Origin: Methanocaldococcaceae archaeon
GTDB lineage: Archaea > AGJL01 > Methanococci > Methanococcales > Methanocaldococcaceae
DNA length: 13,310 nt
NCBI GenBank assembly: GCA_027023665.1
Contig: JALVUY010000088.1
Location: forward strand, 1 to 13,310
Direction: 5' to 3'
Under the pieces are notes generated by a model, which was not told the origin of the DNA, ran no database searches, and saw only the letters and a list, made by a program, of their open reading frames with translations. A program made the translations under genes and the position numbers. Positions 5,517 through 12,305 of the stretch are shown here, one piece after another. The first letter of the stretch is position 1; every line of letters begins with the position of its first letter.

Positions 5517-6296
5517 ATGAAAGTTAAAGTTTCTGAGTATATGACAAAAAATGTTATAACTGTATCTAAGGATGATACTGTTAAAGATGTCATTAAATTG
5601 GTGAAAGAAACAGGACATAACTCTTTCCCTGTTGTAGAGAATGGAAAATTAATAGGAATTGTTTCAGTTAATGATATTGTTGGTAAAGATGATAACGAAA
5701 AAGTGGAAAACGTAATGACTAAAAGAAAGGATATGGTAGTTACAACACCTGACGCTAATATAATGGATGTTGGTAGAATAATGTTTAGAACTGGTTTTTC
5801 AAAATTACCAGTTGTTGATGAAGATAATAATTTAGTGGGAATAATATCAAATATGGATGTTATTAGATCTCAGATAGAAAAAACTACTCCTAAAAAATTA
5901 GAAAATATAATTAAAACTTACAAAAGCTTAGGATATAATTTAAGAGTTAAAAAGAAAGAAGTTGAAGTTACTAAATTAAGACCTACTCAAAATAAAATAC
6001 AAGCTGATGAATTGGTTGGAAGAATGTATGAACTAAAGAAAGGATTGGCTGAACCTATTATAGTAATAAAGAAAAAAAATGATGATTATTATATTTTAAT
6101 AGATGGACATCATAGAGCAGTTGCGGCATATAAGATGGGAATACCAAAGTTAGATGCTTATGTTATTTACTTAGATACCGATAAAAAACTTGGTATTGAA
6201 AAAACTGCTGAAACGATAAATTTAAAATCATTGGACGATATTAAGATTGTTGATGATGAAGGAGAAAACTCTGTTAAATTGAATAAAATATACTAA
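5517..6296 (+). CDS. CBS-domain pair fused to a ParB/Srx-fold domain
   Basis: The 259-residue protein has two CBS repeats, about 1-58 (SEYMTKNVITV, then HNSFPVVENGKLIGIVSVNDI) and 62-118 (VENVMTKR, then GFSKLPVVDEDNNLVGIISNMDV), joined by a charged linker to a ParB-like domain at about 150-220 with the signature DGHHRAVAAYKMG (196-208). CBS pairs usually bind adenine nucleotides or S-adenosylmethionine and switch the attached domain. The ParB/Srx fold includes DNA-partitioning proteins, sulfiredoxin and free-serine kinases, so annotation as a nuclease or partition protein would be unsafe; there is no helix-turn-helix or ParA partner here. The start is the ATG 6 bases after GGGGA (5506-5510); an upstream in-frame ATG at 5499 has no good site. 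It is followed closely by the Cgi121 gene. The substrate is unknown. Confidence 0.8.
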   Translation: MKVKVSEYMTKNVITVSKDDTVKDVIKLVKETGHNSFPVVENGKLIGIVSVNDIVGKDDNEKVENVMTKRKDMVVTTPDANIMDVGRIMFRTGFSKLPVVDEDNNLVGIISNMDVIRSQIEKTTPKKLENIIKTYKSLGYNLRVKKKEVEVTKLRPTQNKIQADELVGRMYELKKGLAEPIIVIKKKNDDYYILIDGHHRAVAAYKMGIPKLDAYVIYLDTDKKLGIEKTAETINLKSLDDIKIVDDEGENSVKLNKIY

Positions 6297-6315
6297 ATTA
6301 AATTTAGGGATGGTT

Positions 6316-6747
6316 ATGATAATTAAGGGTATAAGGGGTGCAAAAATAAATAAAGACATTTTTAATTTAGGATTAGAATTTCAAATTTTAAATGCTGATT
6401 TAATAGCGACAAACAAACATATACTACATGCAATAAATCAGGCTAAGACAAAAAAACCAATTGCAAAAAATTTTTGGATTGAAATTTTAGTTAGAGCTTC
6501 TGGACAGAGGCAGATACAGGAAGCTATAAAGATTATAGGAGCCAAAGATGGTAATGTTTGCTTAATATGTAAGGATGAGGATACATTTAAAAAGATTCAT
6601 AAATTAATAGGTGGAGAAATTGATGATTCAGTCTTAAAACTTAATGAAGAAAAAGAAAAAGTTATTAGAGAAGCTTTTAACATAAAAGGTTTTGGAAATA
6701 CTGTTGAGAGAGTTTTGGAGAAGATAGCATTAATTGAATTAAAATAA
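6316..6747 (+). CDS. cgi121: KEOPS complex subunit Cgi121
   Basis: Cgi121 is the regulatory subunit of the KEOPS complex (Kae1, Bud32, Pcc1, Cgi121) that transfers threonylcarbamoyl to A37 of ANN-decoding tRNAs; it contacts Bud32 and the tRNA 3' end. The 143-residue product shows the family pattern: FQILNADLIATNKHILHAINQA with the conserved histidine-leucine pair, WIEILVRASGQRQIQEAIKIIG with the RQI motif, and a C-terminal helical region. The start is uncertain: ATG at 6316 lies 4 bases after AGGGAT, while an ATG two codons earlier (6310) abuts the same site. It is 19 bases after the CBS/ParB gene and 15 before argJ, so the three are probably one transcript. The other KEOPS genes are not in this window. 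Confidence 0.88.
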   Translation: MIIKGIRGAKINKDIFNLGLEFQILNADLIATNKHILHAINQAKTKKPIAKNFWIEILVRASGQRQIQEAIKIIGAKDGNVCLICKDEDTFKKIHKLIGGEIDDSVLKLNEEKEKVIREAFNIKGFGNTVERVLEKIALIELK

Positions 6748-6762
6748 AATAAGGTGAATGTT

Positions 6763-7965
6763 GTGAAAGTTATTAATGGTGGTGTTATAGCCCCAAAAGG
6801 TTTTAAAGCAAATGGTTATAAGGAAGGGAAGTATGGAGTGGCAATAATTATCTCTGAAAATGAAGCTGTTGGTACTGGCGTTTTTACAAAAAATAAAGTT
6901 GTCGCACATCCAGTTATATTATCTAGGGACCTCATAAAAAATAGAGATAAGTTTAGGGCAATAGTTGCAAATAGTGGAAACGCTAACTGTTATACAAAAA
7001 ATGGTTTGGAAGATGCAAAAGAAATGCAGAAAATAGTTGCTGAACTTTTTAATATTAAAGAAGAGGAAATTTTAGTAGCTTCAACTGGAGTAATTGGAAG
7101 AAAAATGAATATGGAAATTATAAGAGATAGAATAAAAAAAGTTTATGAATTAATGCAAAAAGAGAGTAGTTCAATAAATGCTGCTAAGGCAATAATGACA
7201 ACAGACACAAAACCAAAAGAGATTGCTGTTGAGTTTGAAATAAATGGAAAAAAAGTTAAAATTGGGGGAATTGCTAAAGGTGCTGGAATGATACATCCCA
7301 ATATGGCTACTATGCTTTGTTTTATAACTACCGACATAATAATTGACAAAGAAAACTTAACTAAAATTTTACAAAGGGTTGTGGATAAAACTTTCAATAA
7401 TATATCTGTCGATGGAGATACTTCTACAAATGATACTGTTTTTATTTTAGCAAATGGTAAAAGTGGAGTTAATTATAAGGAATGTAAAGAAGAGTTTGAA
7501 AATGCTTTACTTTATGTTTGTAGAGAGCTTGCCAAAATGATAGTTAAAGATGGAGAAGGTGCTACTAAATTTGTAGAGGTAATAGTTAAAGGAGCCAAAA
7601 CTAAAGAGGATGCAATTAAAGCATCAAAAGCTATTATTAATTCATTATTAGTAAAAACTGCAATATTTGGAGAAGATCCAAACTGGGGGAGAATCTTAGC
7701 GGCAGTTGGTTATAGTGAGGCAGAGTTTGATCCTAATATCGTTGATATTATAATTGGTAATAATAAGGAAGAGGTTTATCTAGTCAAAGAAGGAACTCCA
7801 TTAGCAGATGAAGGAACTGATGAGTTAAAAAAAGCAGAAGAAATTATGAAGAGTGATGAAATTAAAATAATAGTTGATTTAAAAATGGGAGAGATTGAAA
7901 ATGTATGTTATGGATGTGATTTAAGTTATGAGTATGTTAGAATAAATGCTGAATACACTACTTAA
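6763..7965 (+). CDS. argJ: Glutamate N-acetyltransferase / ornithine acetyltransferase ArgJ
   Basis: ArgJ moves the acetyl group from N-acetylornithine to glutamate, recycling it in the cyclic arginine pathway. The 400-residue product is full length and has the self-cleavage motif KGAGMIHPNMATML; the new N-terminal nucleophile is Thr183, and cleavage after Ala182 yields alpha and beta chains. Other family signatures are VANSGNANCYT, STGVIGR, SVDGDTSTNDT, VKDGEGATKF and the C-terminal CDLSYEYVRINAEYTT. The Methanocaldococcus enzyme is known to be monofunctional, and this one may be too, but sequence alone does not decide whether acetyl-CoA is also used. The start is GTG at 6763-6765, 5 bases after GGTGA (6753-6757); a farther upstream in-frame GTG lies inside that site. 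It is the last gene of the plus-strand unit. Confidence 0.96.
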   Translation: MKVINGGVIAPKGFKANGYKEGKYGVAIIISENEAVGTGVFTKNKVVAHPVILSRDLIKNRDKFRAIVANSGNANCYTKNGLEDAKEMQKIVAELFNIKEEEILVASTGVIGRKMNMEIIRDRIKKVYELMQKESSSINAAKAIMTTDTKPKEIAVEFEINGKKVKIGGIAKGAGMIHPNMATMLCFITTDIIIDKENLTKILQRVVDKTFNNISVDGDTSTNDTVFILANGKSGVNYKECKEEFENALLYVCRELAKMIVKDGEGATKFVEVIVKGAKTKEDAIKASKAIINSLLVKTAIFGEDPNWGRILAAVGYSEAEFDPNIVDIIIGNNKEEVYLVKEGTPLADEGTDELKKAEEIMKSDEIKIIVDLKMGEIENVCYGCDLSYEYVRINAEYTT

Positions 7966-7980
7966 ATTATTTTTTATTTT
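7966..7980 (+). terminator. U-rich terminator after argJ
   Basis: The bases right after the argJ stop read ATTATTTTTTATTTT, a typical archaeal oligo-T termination signal without a stem. Confidence 0.5.
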
Positions 7981-8023
7981 AAAATCTATATTTATAAATT
8001 TAAATTAATGAATCTTATTAATC

Positions 8024-8045
8024 AAAATAAAAAAAGAAAAATAAA
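8024..8045 (-). terminator. U-rich terminator after rps19
   Basis: On the minus strand the bases after the rps19 stop contain T5, T7 and T4 runs separated by single bases. This marks the end of the rpl3-rps19 string, which here does not continue into rpl22 and rps3. It faces the argJ terminator in the same 84-base convergent gap. Confidence 0.55.
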
Positions 8046-8049
8046 GGAT

Positions 8050-8502
8050 TTATTTGATTGGAACGAACATTGAACTTCTTGTAGCTCCCATACCAGGAGC
8101 TCCGTGCTGAACTGGTTTTCTTGTTAATGAGAACTCTCCTAAGTAGTGTCCTATCATTTCAGGAGTTACTTTAACTTCAACAAACTCTTTTCCATTATAA
8201 ACTCCAAATGTTAATCCAACCATATCAGGAGTTATAATAAAGTCTCTACAATGGGTTCTAATAATTCTTGGTTCTTTACCTTTGTTTAATAATCTTCTTG
8301 CTCTTTTAATTTTCATAGCCAATTTTTTCTGTTGTGGAGTTAATCCTCTTAACAAAGACCTTCTCTGTCTTGCAGGTAATAATTTAGCAAACTCTCTCAA
8401 AGGCATTTGTTGTAGTTCTTCTAATGTATATCCTCTATATCTAAATTCAACCTTCTTAGAAATTACCTGTTTTTTCTTTCTTATTCTTCTTCTGGATGCC
8501 AT
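8050..8502 (-). CDS. rps19: 30S ribosomal protein S19 (uS19)
   Basis: uS19 is in the small-subunit head next to uS13 and takes part in a bridge to the large subunit. The 150-residue product has a basic archaeal N-terminal extension ([10 protein letters not shown]), [31 protein letters not shown], and the conserved core [48 protein letters not shown]. The ATG follows AAGGTGAATTAAT. It is the last gene of its cluster, 71 bases after rpl2. Confidence 0.97.
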   Translation of the reverse strand: MASRRRIRKKKQVISKKVEFRYRGYTLEELQQMPLREFAKLLPARQRRSLLRGLTPQQKKLAMKIKRARRLLNKGKEPRIIRTHCRDFIITPDMVGLTFGVYNGKEFVEVKVTPEMIGHYLGEFSLTRKPVQHGAPGMGATRSSMFVPIK

Positions 8503-8573
8503 ATTAATTCACCTTAAAATTGTTTTATTAAAAATAAAGTGAGTTAAAAGAAATAAAGAGTAAATTAAGGAAT

Positions 8574-9299
8574 TTATTTCCTGACTCCTGTTCTTCTTGC
8601 AGCAATATGTCCAACCTTTCTTCCTGGAGGCATTCTTCTTGAAACTGTTGTTGGTTTTCCAGTGTGTTGGTGTCTACCTCCACCGAATGGGTGATCGACT
8701 GCGTTCATTGCTACTCCTCTAACTCTTGGCCATTTAATAGCCTTAGCCTTCATTGCGTGATACTTCTTACCTGCCTTAACAAATGGCTTCTCTTTTCTAC
8801 CTCCACCAGCGACTACTCCAATTGTAGCTCTACACATTGAATGTAAAGCCTTAATATGTCCAGATGGTAATTTAACATAAGTTCTATCTTCATCGTGTGT
8901 TAAGATATGAGCGTAACAACCTCCTGCTCTAACTAATTTTCCACCATCTCCAGGGATTGTTTCTATGTTAAATACTGGGATACCCTCTGGAATTGATCCT
9001 AATGGTAAAACATTTCCTGGTTTTATATCAGCAGTAACTCCACATTCTATTATATCCCCTACTTTCATTCCTTCTGGAACTATTAATAACCCTTCCTCCC
9101 CTGTTTCATATTCTACTTTTGCTACTGGAGCACTTCTTCCAGGATCATGTAAAATATCAACAATTTTACCCAAAACTTTTCCTTTTTTTTCTAATTCGTC
9201 AAATTTTCTATATTTTGCTTCTCCTCTTCTTTTATGTGAAGGACTTGTATATGTTGGGCTACCTCTACCTCTCCTTTGAGATATTAATCTTTTACCCAT
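8574..9299 (-). CDS. rpl2: 50S ribosomal protein L2 (uL2)
   Basis: uL2 is a core 23S rRNA-binding protein next to the peptidyl transferase centre. The 241-residue product has VDILHDPGRSAPVAKVEY (48-65), GNVLPLGSIPEG, NIETIPGDGGKLVRAGGCYA (111-130), the GVVAGGGRKEKPF loop, and RGVAMNAVDHPFGGGRHQHTG with the conserved His203, the residue matching the histidine implicated in peptide-bond formation. I start at ATG 9297-9299 (protein MGKRLISQRR); two in-frame GTG codons just upstream make up the GGTGGTGAG binding site and are not treated as starts. It lies between rpl23 (26 bases upstream) and rps19. Confidence 0.96.
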   Translation of the reverse strand: MGKRLISQRRGRGSPTYTSPSHKRRGEAKYRKFDELEKKGKVLGKIVDILHDPGRSAPVAKVEYETGEEGLLIVPEGMKVGDIIECGVTADIKPGNVLPLGSIPEGIPVFNIETIPGDGGKLVRAGGCYAHILTHDEDRTYVKLPSGHIKALHSMCRATIGVVAGGGRKEKPFVKAGKKYHAMKAKAIKWPRVRGVAMNAVDHPFGGGRHQHTGKPTTVSRRMPPGRKVGHIAARRTGVRK

Positions 9300-9325
9300 A
9301 CTCACCACCGTTTTTTAATTTAATC

Positions 9326-9586
9326 TTAGTAGATTCCTAAACTTGCTGCTATTTTACGGGCATCATATCCTTTTTTCAACTTAATGTATGCCTTTTTTTC
9401 TCCTTTAGGAGTTATTAATGTATTTACTTTTTCTACTTCAACATCAAACAATTCTTTCATTGCTCTTTTTATGTCTCTTTTTGTAGCCTTTCTATCTACA
9501 TAAAATACTAACTTGTTTTCTGTTTCAATTAATCTAACAGCCTTTTCTGAAACTACCGGCATTTTTATTACATCAAAAGCATCCAT
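9326..9586 (-). CDS. rpl23: 50S ribosomal protein L23 (uL23)
   Basis: uL23 lies at the peptide exit tunnel and is a docking point for the signal recognition particle. The 86-residue product fits the short archaeal form: [38 protein letters not shown], then [24 protein letters not shown] and the end [11 protein letters not shown]. The ATG follows GGGGATGAATT. It is 25 bases after rpl4 and 26 before rpl2. Confidence 0.97.
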   Translation of the reverse strand: MDAFDVIKMPVVSEKAVRLIETENKLVFYVDRKATKRDIKRAMKELFDVEVEKVNTLITPKGEKKAYIKLKKGYDARKIAASLGIY

Positions 9587-9611
9587 AATTCATCCCCTTG
9601 TTTCAAATTTT

Positions 9612-10373
9612 TTATTTGTTAAATCTCTCTTTTAATTTTTCTATAGCATTTTCAGTCCATACTGTTAATCTTCCAGCAACTCCCCCTGGAGCTAAGTATA
9701 TAATTCCTAAATCTTTGGCTGTTATAACATCAACTCCAGGTAGATTTCTTGATGCTAATATTGCATTACATTTATCACCCACAACAACTAAAACACTTCT
9801 TGGCTTTTTATATCTCCTACCTCTCATTTTTCCTCTTCCAGCCCTAATCTTAATACCATTCTTAGCCCTTATAACATCACTACTTACTCCCAATTTTTCA
9901 AAAACTTTAAAAACTTCTTTTGTTTTCTGCAAATCTTCAAATGAATTTTCAACGATTATTGGTAAATTTTCATTTTCAAATATATGTCCTCTTTCTCTAA
10001 CCAATTCTGGATTTGCAGTAGCAGCAATAGCACTTTTTATAGCCTTAATTCTTTCTTTTTTATTTACTCTCTCCCACAATATTTTTTCAACTTTTGGTGG
10101 ATGTGCTCTTCTACCTCTAACAGCCTGTGGAACAAATGCAGCCCATCCTTGTGGGGTTCTTATAACTCTTGCCATACCATGTCCTTTACCTATACACTTT
10201 GCAGAAGTTCTCTTACCAGCCATAGGATCTGAACCTTTTGGTTGCAATCTTGCAGTAAATGCTGATAAAAATGCTCTTTTAATTAGATCAGGCCTATATT
10301 CTTCTTCAAATACTGATGGTAATTCAATTTCCTTGACTGTTTCACCATTTAAATTATAAACCACTGCTTTCAT
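9612..10373 (-). CDS. rpl4: 50S ribosomal protein L4 (uL4)
   Basis: uL4 sends a long loop into the wall of the peptide exit tunnel. The 253-residue product is full length for an archaeal uL4: a short N-terminal strand region, [21 protein letters not shown] (27-47), the basic tunnel loop at about 52-95 ([26 protein letters not shown]), and the C-terminal Rossmann-like part with [30 protein letters not shown] and [18 protein letters not shown]. The ATG follows AAGGTGAATAAAG. An 88-base AT-rich gap separates it from rpl3. The opposite strand is open over nearly the whole gene, which I treat as chance. Confidence 0.97.
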   Translation of the reverse strand: MKAVVYNLNGETVKEIELPSVFEEEYRPDLIKRAFLSAFTARLQPKGSDPMAGKRTSAKCIGKGHGMARVIRTPQGWAAFVPQAVRGRRAHPPKVEKILWERVNKKERIKAIKSAIAATANPELVRERGHIFENENLPIIVENSFEDLQKTKEVFKVFEKLGVSSDVIRAKNGIKIRAGRGKMRGRRYKKPRSVLVVVGDKCNAILASRNLPGVDVITAKDLGIIYLAPGGVAGRLTVWTENAIEKLKERFNK

Positions 10374-10461
10374 CTTTATTCACCTTTATCATCTATTTAC
10401 TACTCATATTTATTGTTGTAAAATTTTTAATTTTAAATTTTGTTTATTTTAATTTCTCTGC

Positions 10462-11469
10462 TTATTTCCCTTGTTTTGATGTTGTACTTATGTAGGTAAT
10501 CTCTGGAACCTTAATTAATGGTTCTTGTGGCCTTATAGCTCTTCTTAATACTATTAACCTCTTTGCTGGACCTTGGACAGAACCTTTTAATACAACATAT
10601 TTGTTTCTAATAACACCATAGTGTAAGAATCCACCTTTTGGAGTAATTTCTTCTCCATTATCTCCAATTTTTAATATTCTTTTATTGTATTCTGTTCTTT
10701 GGTGGTAACCCATTTGTCCAGCCATTGGAACTGTCCACATTATCATTTTTGGTTGCCATGGACCTACAGAACCTACATGCCTACCTACTCCTTTTCTTGC
10801 GTGCTTTCCAAATTGTATTTTAACTCCCCATCTTTTTACAGGTCCTTGGAATCCTTTACCTTTTGTAACTCCAATTGTATCAACTAATTCTCCTTCTTGG
10901 AAGACATCTGTAATATTTAATTGCTTACCCAAAATCTCTTTAGCGTAGTTTAATCTTTCATCTATATTTTTTCCTCCAATTCTAATTTCTAAAATTTCTG
11001 GCTTTTTCTTTGGTAAGCATGTTAATTTTGGATTTGTGTGAACTAAAACTCTAACATCTTCAATTTTATCTTTTAATGCTTCTAAATCTTCTATTGTCTT
11101 TCTATCTTCTTTCTTTGGTAATTTGATTTTTCTTTCTAATTCTTTATCTAAGTTGTCTGCCCAAACTTCTGTTAATGTTGTTAAATAGTTTCTTTCATTT
11201 CTTCCATAAACTCTTATTCCAAATACATTAATTGGTGGAGCCTCTAATATTGTGATTGGAGTAAATATTTCCTGCCCAGCATTAGGACTTTTTGGATTGT
11301 CCTCCTTAATAAATGCATGGCTCATTCCTGCTTTATATACAGGAAATGCTTGTAATCTTACAGTATCTTCTTCTGGCCAACTTCTAATTCTTGGCACAGA
11401 TCTTTTTGCTCTTTTTCTTGGACTAAACGCCAAAGATCCTCTTCTTGGTCTATTAACATTTAACCCCAT
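10462..11469 (-). CDS. rpl3: 50S ribosomal protein L3 (uL3)
   Basis: uL3 is an early-assembly protein whose central extensions reach the peptidyl transferase centre. The 335-residue product matches the archaeal/eukaryotic form: N-terminal [16 protein letters not shown], the [13 protein letters not shown] strand (41-53), the ITILEAPP segment (72-79), and the central loop [15 protein letters not shown] (201-215), [18 protein letters not shown] (223-240) and [15 protein letters not shown] (251-265). The ATG lies 6 bases after GGAGGT. It is the first gene of the rpl3-rpl4-rpl23-rpl2-rps19 cluster and is divergent from the translin-like gene. Confidence 0.97.
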   Translation of the reverse strand: MGLNVNRPRRGSLAFSPRKRAKRSVPRIRSWPEEDTVRLQAFPVYKAGMSHAFIKEDNPKSPNAGQEIFTPITILEAPPINVFGIRVYGRNERNYLTTLTEVWADNLDKELERKIKLPKKEDRKTIEDLEALKDKIEDVRVLVHTNPKLTCLPKKKPEILEIRIGGKNIDERLNYAKEILGKQLNITDVFQEGELVDTIGVTKGKGFQGPVKRWGVKIQFGKHARKGVGRHVGSVGPWQPKMIMWTVPMAGQMGYHQRTEYNKRILKIGDNGEEITPKGGFLHYGVIRNKYVVLKGSVQGPAKRLIVLRRAIRPQEPLIKVPEITYISTTSKQGK

Positions 11470-11527
11470 AATCTAACCTCCGAAATATTTTAACTATGAT
11501 AAAAATCTTGTTATCATTTTTAATTAG

Positions 11528-11543
11528 TGTTTTATATTATTAA
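11528..11543 (-). promoter_or_regulatory. Probable TATA region for the rpl3 operon
   Basis: The minus strand reads TTAATAATATAAAAC, a fair archaeal TATA element, preceded by an A-rich BRE-like stretch. A start site near 11507 would give a leader of about 38 bases with the GGAGGT site. A short inverted repeat, TGATAA/TTATCA (11497-11516), spans the expected start site. Confidence 0.45.
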
Positions 11544-11565
11544 ATTTTTTAATTTAAACCTATAA

Positions 11566-11612
11566 TAATGCAAACCTGTCATTGCCTATTTAGGCTTTTC
11601 AGGTTTGCATTA
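11566..11612. repeat. Imperfect hairpin / inverted repeat between divergent promoters
   Basis: The arms at 11566-11578 and 11600-11612 are perfect complements over 13 bp (core AATGCAAACCTG / CAGGTTTGCATT). An inner 5-bp stem, GCCTA/TAGGC (11584-11588 / 11591-11595), is separated from the outer one by a small internal loop. It is more GC-rich than the DNA around it and lies midway between the predicted rpl3 TATA (minus) and translin-gene TATA (plus). No T-run follows on either side, so it does not look like a terminator. It may be a shared operator, or a transcribed structure if either promoter lies elsewhere. Confidence 0.75.
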
Positions 11613-11619
11613 ATTAATA

Positions 11620-11634
11620 AACATAATATAAAAG
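11620..11634 (+). promoter_or_regulatory. Possible TATA region for the translin-like gene
   Basis: AACATAATATAAAAG lies about 60 bases before the start codon; a start site around 11655 would leave a leader of about 35 bases with the GGTGAT site. A second TATATAAA at 11669-11676 is too near the start codon unless the message is leaderless. Confidence 0.35.
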
Positions 11635-11692
11635 AAAAGAAGTGTATAAACAAATACTAACAAAAGGGTATATAAAATTTTTGGTGATGATC

Positions 11693-12301
11693 ATGGAAGA
11701 GTTAGAATACTTAATAAACTATCTTGCAAATAAAGACAGCGTTAGAGAAGAAATTTTAAAATTATCAAGGGAAATAGTAAGAGATTGTTCAATGTTAATT
11801 AGAAAAATACATAAATCAGATAAAGAAGAAAATTTTGAGGATAAATTAAAAGAAATTGAGGAAAAAATTAAAAAATTGAATAGTATGGCTACATTTCCAG
11901 AGTTCGTTAGATATTTATCAACCCCACATCAGGAGTTTGTTGAGGCATTGGCATTGTATATGATAAAATTTAAGAACGAAATTCCTAAGTTTAAAGACCT
12001 TGATTTCATAAAGGAGGAAAATTACATTTTAGGTTTGGCTGATGTGATTGGAGAATTGCGGAGAGAAGTTTTAGAATCTATGAAAAATGATGATCTATCA
12101 GAAGTTGAAAGATACTTTAAATTTATGGAAACATTATACGATTTTTTAATGAACTTTGATTACTACTATGTGGTAGAGAACTTAAGAAGAAAGCAAGATA
12201 TATGTAGAGGAATCTTAGAAAAAACACATGGTGACATTGTTACATTTATAGAAAATCTGAAACTTAGAGAAGAACTAAAAAATGTAAAAAATCTTAAATA
12301 A
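11693..12301 (+). CDS. Translin/Trax-family protein (archaeal C3PO-type RNase candidate)
   Basis: The 202-residue, nearly all-helical protein matches the translin family in order: REEILKLSREIVRDCSMLIRKIH (18-40), a charged coiled-coil stretch (45-63), QEFVEALALYMI (80-91), YILGLADVIGELRREVLESM (111-130) and LRRKQDICRGILEKTHGDIV (164-183). In Trax, two glutamates in QEFxEA and an aspartate in the ADxxGEL motif form the RNase active site; all three are present here (E81, E84, D117), so an active single-strand RNase is plausible. Archaea usually have only one such protein, forming a homo-oligomer. The start is ATG 11693-11695, 4 bases after GGTGAT; an upstream extension to 11642 has no binding site. 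It is divergent from rpl3 and converges on the channel gene. Its physiological RNA targets are not known to me. Confidence 0.88.
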   Translation: MEELEYLINYLANKDSVREEILKLSREIVRDCSMLIRKIHKSDKEENFEDKLKEIEEKIKKLNSMATFPEFVRYLSTPHQEFVEALALYMIKFKNEIPKFKDLDFIKEENYILGLADVIGELRREVLESMKNDDLSEVERYFKFMETLYDFLMNFDYYYVVENLRRKQDICRGILEKTHGDIVTFIENLKLREELKNVKNLK

Positions 12302-12305
12302 ATAT

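Noticed and set aside
7143..7397. A minus-strand open frame inside argJ
   Set aside because: The argJ frame is conserved throughout. The antisense product is hydrophobic and has no family signature.
8282..9340. Plus-strand open frames antisense to rps19 and rpl2
   Set aside because: They overlap conserved ribosomal protein genes, lack binding sites, and read as hydrophobic or low-complexity sequence.
9598..10359. A long open frame on the plus strand covering nearly all of rpl4 (253 codons)
   Set aside because: Its product shows only low-complexity Leu, Pro and Ser-rich sequence, no recognisable domain and no good binding site. It mirrors a strongly conserved ribosomal protein gene, so it is most likely a by-product of codon bias.
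11497..11516. TGATAA/TTATCA inverted repeat near the rpl3 start site as an operator
   Set aside because: Six AT-rich base pairs with an 8-base loop are common by chance in this background; I mention it only under the rpl3 promoter.
11669..11676. TATATAAA as promoter of the translin-like gene
   Set aside because: It would place the start site at or after the start codon. The upstream box near 11620-11634 leaves room for the ribosome binding site.
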